In this document: piece after piece, positions 63,338 to 64,000 of the stretch
Position numbering within the stretch: position 1 is the stretch's first letter
Layout of the letters: each line of letters starts with the position of its first letter
DNA from: JBDTNQ01 sp039933635
GTDB taxonomy: Bacteria > Acidobacteriota > Vicinamibacteria > Vicinamibacterales > SCN-69-37
Direction of reading: 5' to 3'
Assembly: GCA_039933635.1 (NCBI GenBank)
Contig: JBDTNQ010000004.1
Coordinates: 1-64,000 of the forward strand
Length of the DNA: 64,000 nucleotides
Notes under the pieces: generated by a model
Seen by the model: the letters and a program-made list of their open reading frames with translations, nothing else
What the model was told of the DNA's origin: nothing
The model's database searches: none
Translations under genes and position numbers: made by a program

Positions 63338-64000
63338 TTACTTGTCGTGAGGCCAGTCGTCGGACGACGCGGGGTCGAGCTCCCAGCGGTGGCGGTCTCG
63401 CTCGATGATCTTGTCGCTGCCCTGGAGTTCTTCGTTGTCGTCGTAGGTGACGCCGAGTGCCTTGCCGATGTCATCGACCCGATCCTGATCCGGCGTCGGG
63501 TTGTCCCCACCGGGCGCTTCGTCGCCAACGGCGTACGCGTCTTCCCATTTCGCGTCGAGGTCGCCAGCGGTCAAGGCCGGGCTCGCCTCGGTGTGCTGGC
63601 CCAGACGGTGCTGGAGTTCTTCGCCGCCGGACCGCGCTGCCGCGAAGATGCCTTCGTCAGCGACTGCGCGCTCGATACCCTCGGCTTCTGGCAGGATGCG
63701 CCTCGCGCGGTCAAGTGACGGGCGCGGCGACCGCGTCCGGGTGGGAGCGGATTGGCGGGCGGGCTTCGGCGGGGTTGGGCGCCGGATTGCGGCCCTCGCG
63801 GCAGGCTTTGCTGGTGCTGCGGCACGCGTTCTCGTCTTTGGCTTGGTCTTGACGGCGGTCGCGGGCCGGCGCGGGGGCGCCACCTTCTTGTTGACCCTCG
63901 TCTTCTTCTTATTCTTATTGGCGACGCGCGTGGGCTGGACCCTCTTCGAGGGTCTTTGACGCTTCTTGACCGCTGGCCGGGTCCGTTTGACGGATTTCGC
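63338..64000 (-). CDS. DUF6335-like protein with histone-H1-like N-terminus (start beyond window)
   Basis: The frame is open from the stop at 63338 to the window edge, 220 visible codons. The C-terminal approximately 80 residues match the DUF6335 pattern: LTAGDLDAKWEDAYAVGDE, GGDNPTPDQDRVDDIGKALGV, and RDRHRWELDPASSDDW. The N-terminal approximately 120 visible residues are Lys/Arg/Pro/Ala-rich (for example AKSVKRTRPAVKKRQR) like bacterial histone-H1-type DNA-binding tails. A GTG at 63883 could start a shorter form, but the basic composition continues upstream of it in frame, so the real start lies outside the window. Confidence 0.75.
   Translation of the reverse strand, partial: AKSVKRTRPAVKKRQRPSKRVQPTRVANKNKKKTRVNKKVAPPRRPATAVKTKPKTRTRAAAPAKPAARAAIRRPTPPKPARQSAPTRTRSPRPSLDRARRILPEAEGIERAVADEGIFAAARSGGEELQHRLGQHTEASPALTAGDLDAKWEDAYAVGDEAPGGDNPTPDQDRVDDIGKALGVTYDDNEELQGSDKIIERDRHRWELDPASSDDWPHDK

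Overview
The window is about 64 kb of high-GC, densely coding bacterial DNA. I infer a soil-type Acidobacteriota, most likely Vicinamibacteria. The supporting signs are a secreted VWA protein of the type named after Acidobacteria, a BshA/BshB1 bacillithiol-type gene pair, didermal envelope genes (OmpA, BamA/TamA-like, TamB), several NtrC-type sigma-54 activators, and large GC-driven shadow reading frames opposite real genes. No rRNA, tRNA, CRISPR array, insertion sequence or prophage was seen.

Layout. 0-5 kb: a partial small hydrophilic gene at the left edge, an alpha/beta hydrolase, an OmpA-like lipoprotein and a VWA protein. 4-8 kb: a minus-strand operon of NtrC-type regulator, NtrB-type kinase and lipoprotein. 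8-10 kb: bshB1-bshA. 10-15 kb: a lectin-like secreted protein, an M28 peptidase, a possible redox operon (c-type cytochrome lipoprotein, two membrane proteins, Rieske protein), a DUF2911 protein and an amidinotransferase-fold hydrolase. 16-31 kb: housekeeping genes, namely an RRM protein, uvrA, a HEAT-repeat protein, an AAG-type DNA glycosylase, hsp20-htrA, efp, tdk, a CDP-alcohol phosphatidyltransferase, uvrC, an M50 protease, trpS, scpA, scpB and an rluB-like gene. 31-46 kb: a trehalose/glycogen region (glucosidase, treZ, treY, glgX) with stress genes inserted (CsbD, BON, DUF2934) and a glycosyltransferase. 45-55 kb: an NtrC-type activator, a 49-residue Lmo0937-like membrane peptide, a TamA/BamA-like protein, TamB, a hydrolase and cmk. 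55-64 kb: a signalling region with two more paralogous sigma-54 activators, two HisKA proteins lacking a working ATPase domain, two lone receivers, YtxH-type proteins, an AI-2E transporter remnant, and a DUF6335-like gene with a histone-H1-like N-terminus running off the right edge.

How the genes work together. The most interesting signal is a probable sigma-54 regulon. Several short stress-type or disordered-protein genes carry GG-N10-GC (-24/-12) promoters just upstream. In three of them (partial gene at 246, stress operon at 37493, DUF2934 gene at 43051) the -12 base lies exactly 26 nt before the start codon. The window also encodes four NtrC-type activators, three of them close paralogues with no intact kinase beside them. 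I infer that these activators switch on a desiccation, osmotic or envelope stress programme that may include the nearby trehalose genes. This is sequence inference only.

Two families of short palindromic hairpins recur between genes. Several genes (five or six) appear to use GTG or TTG starts.
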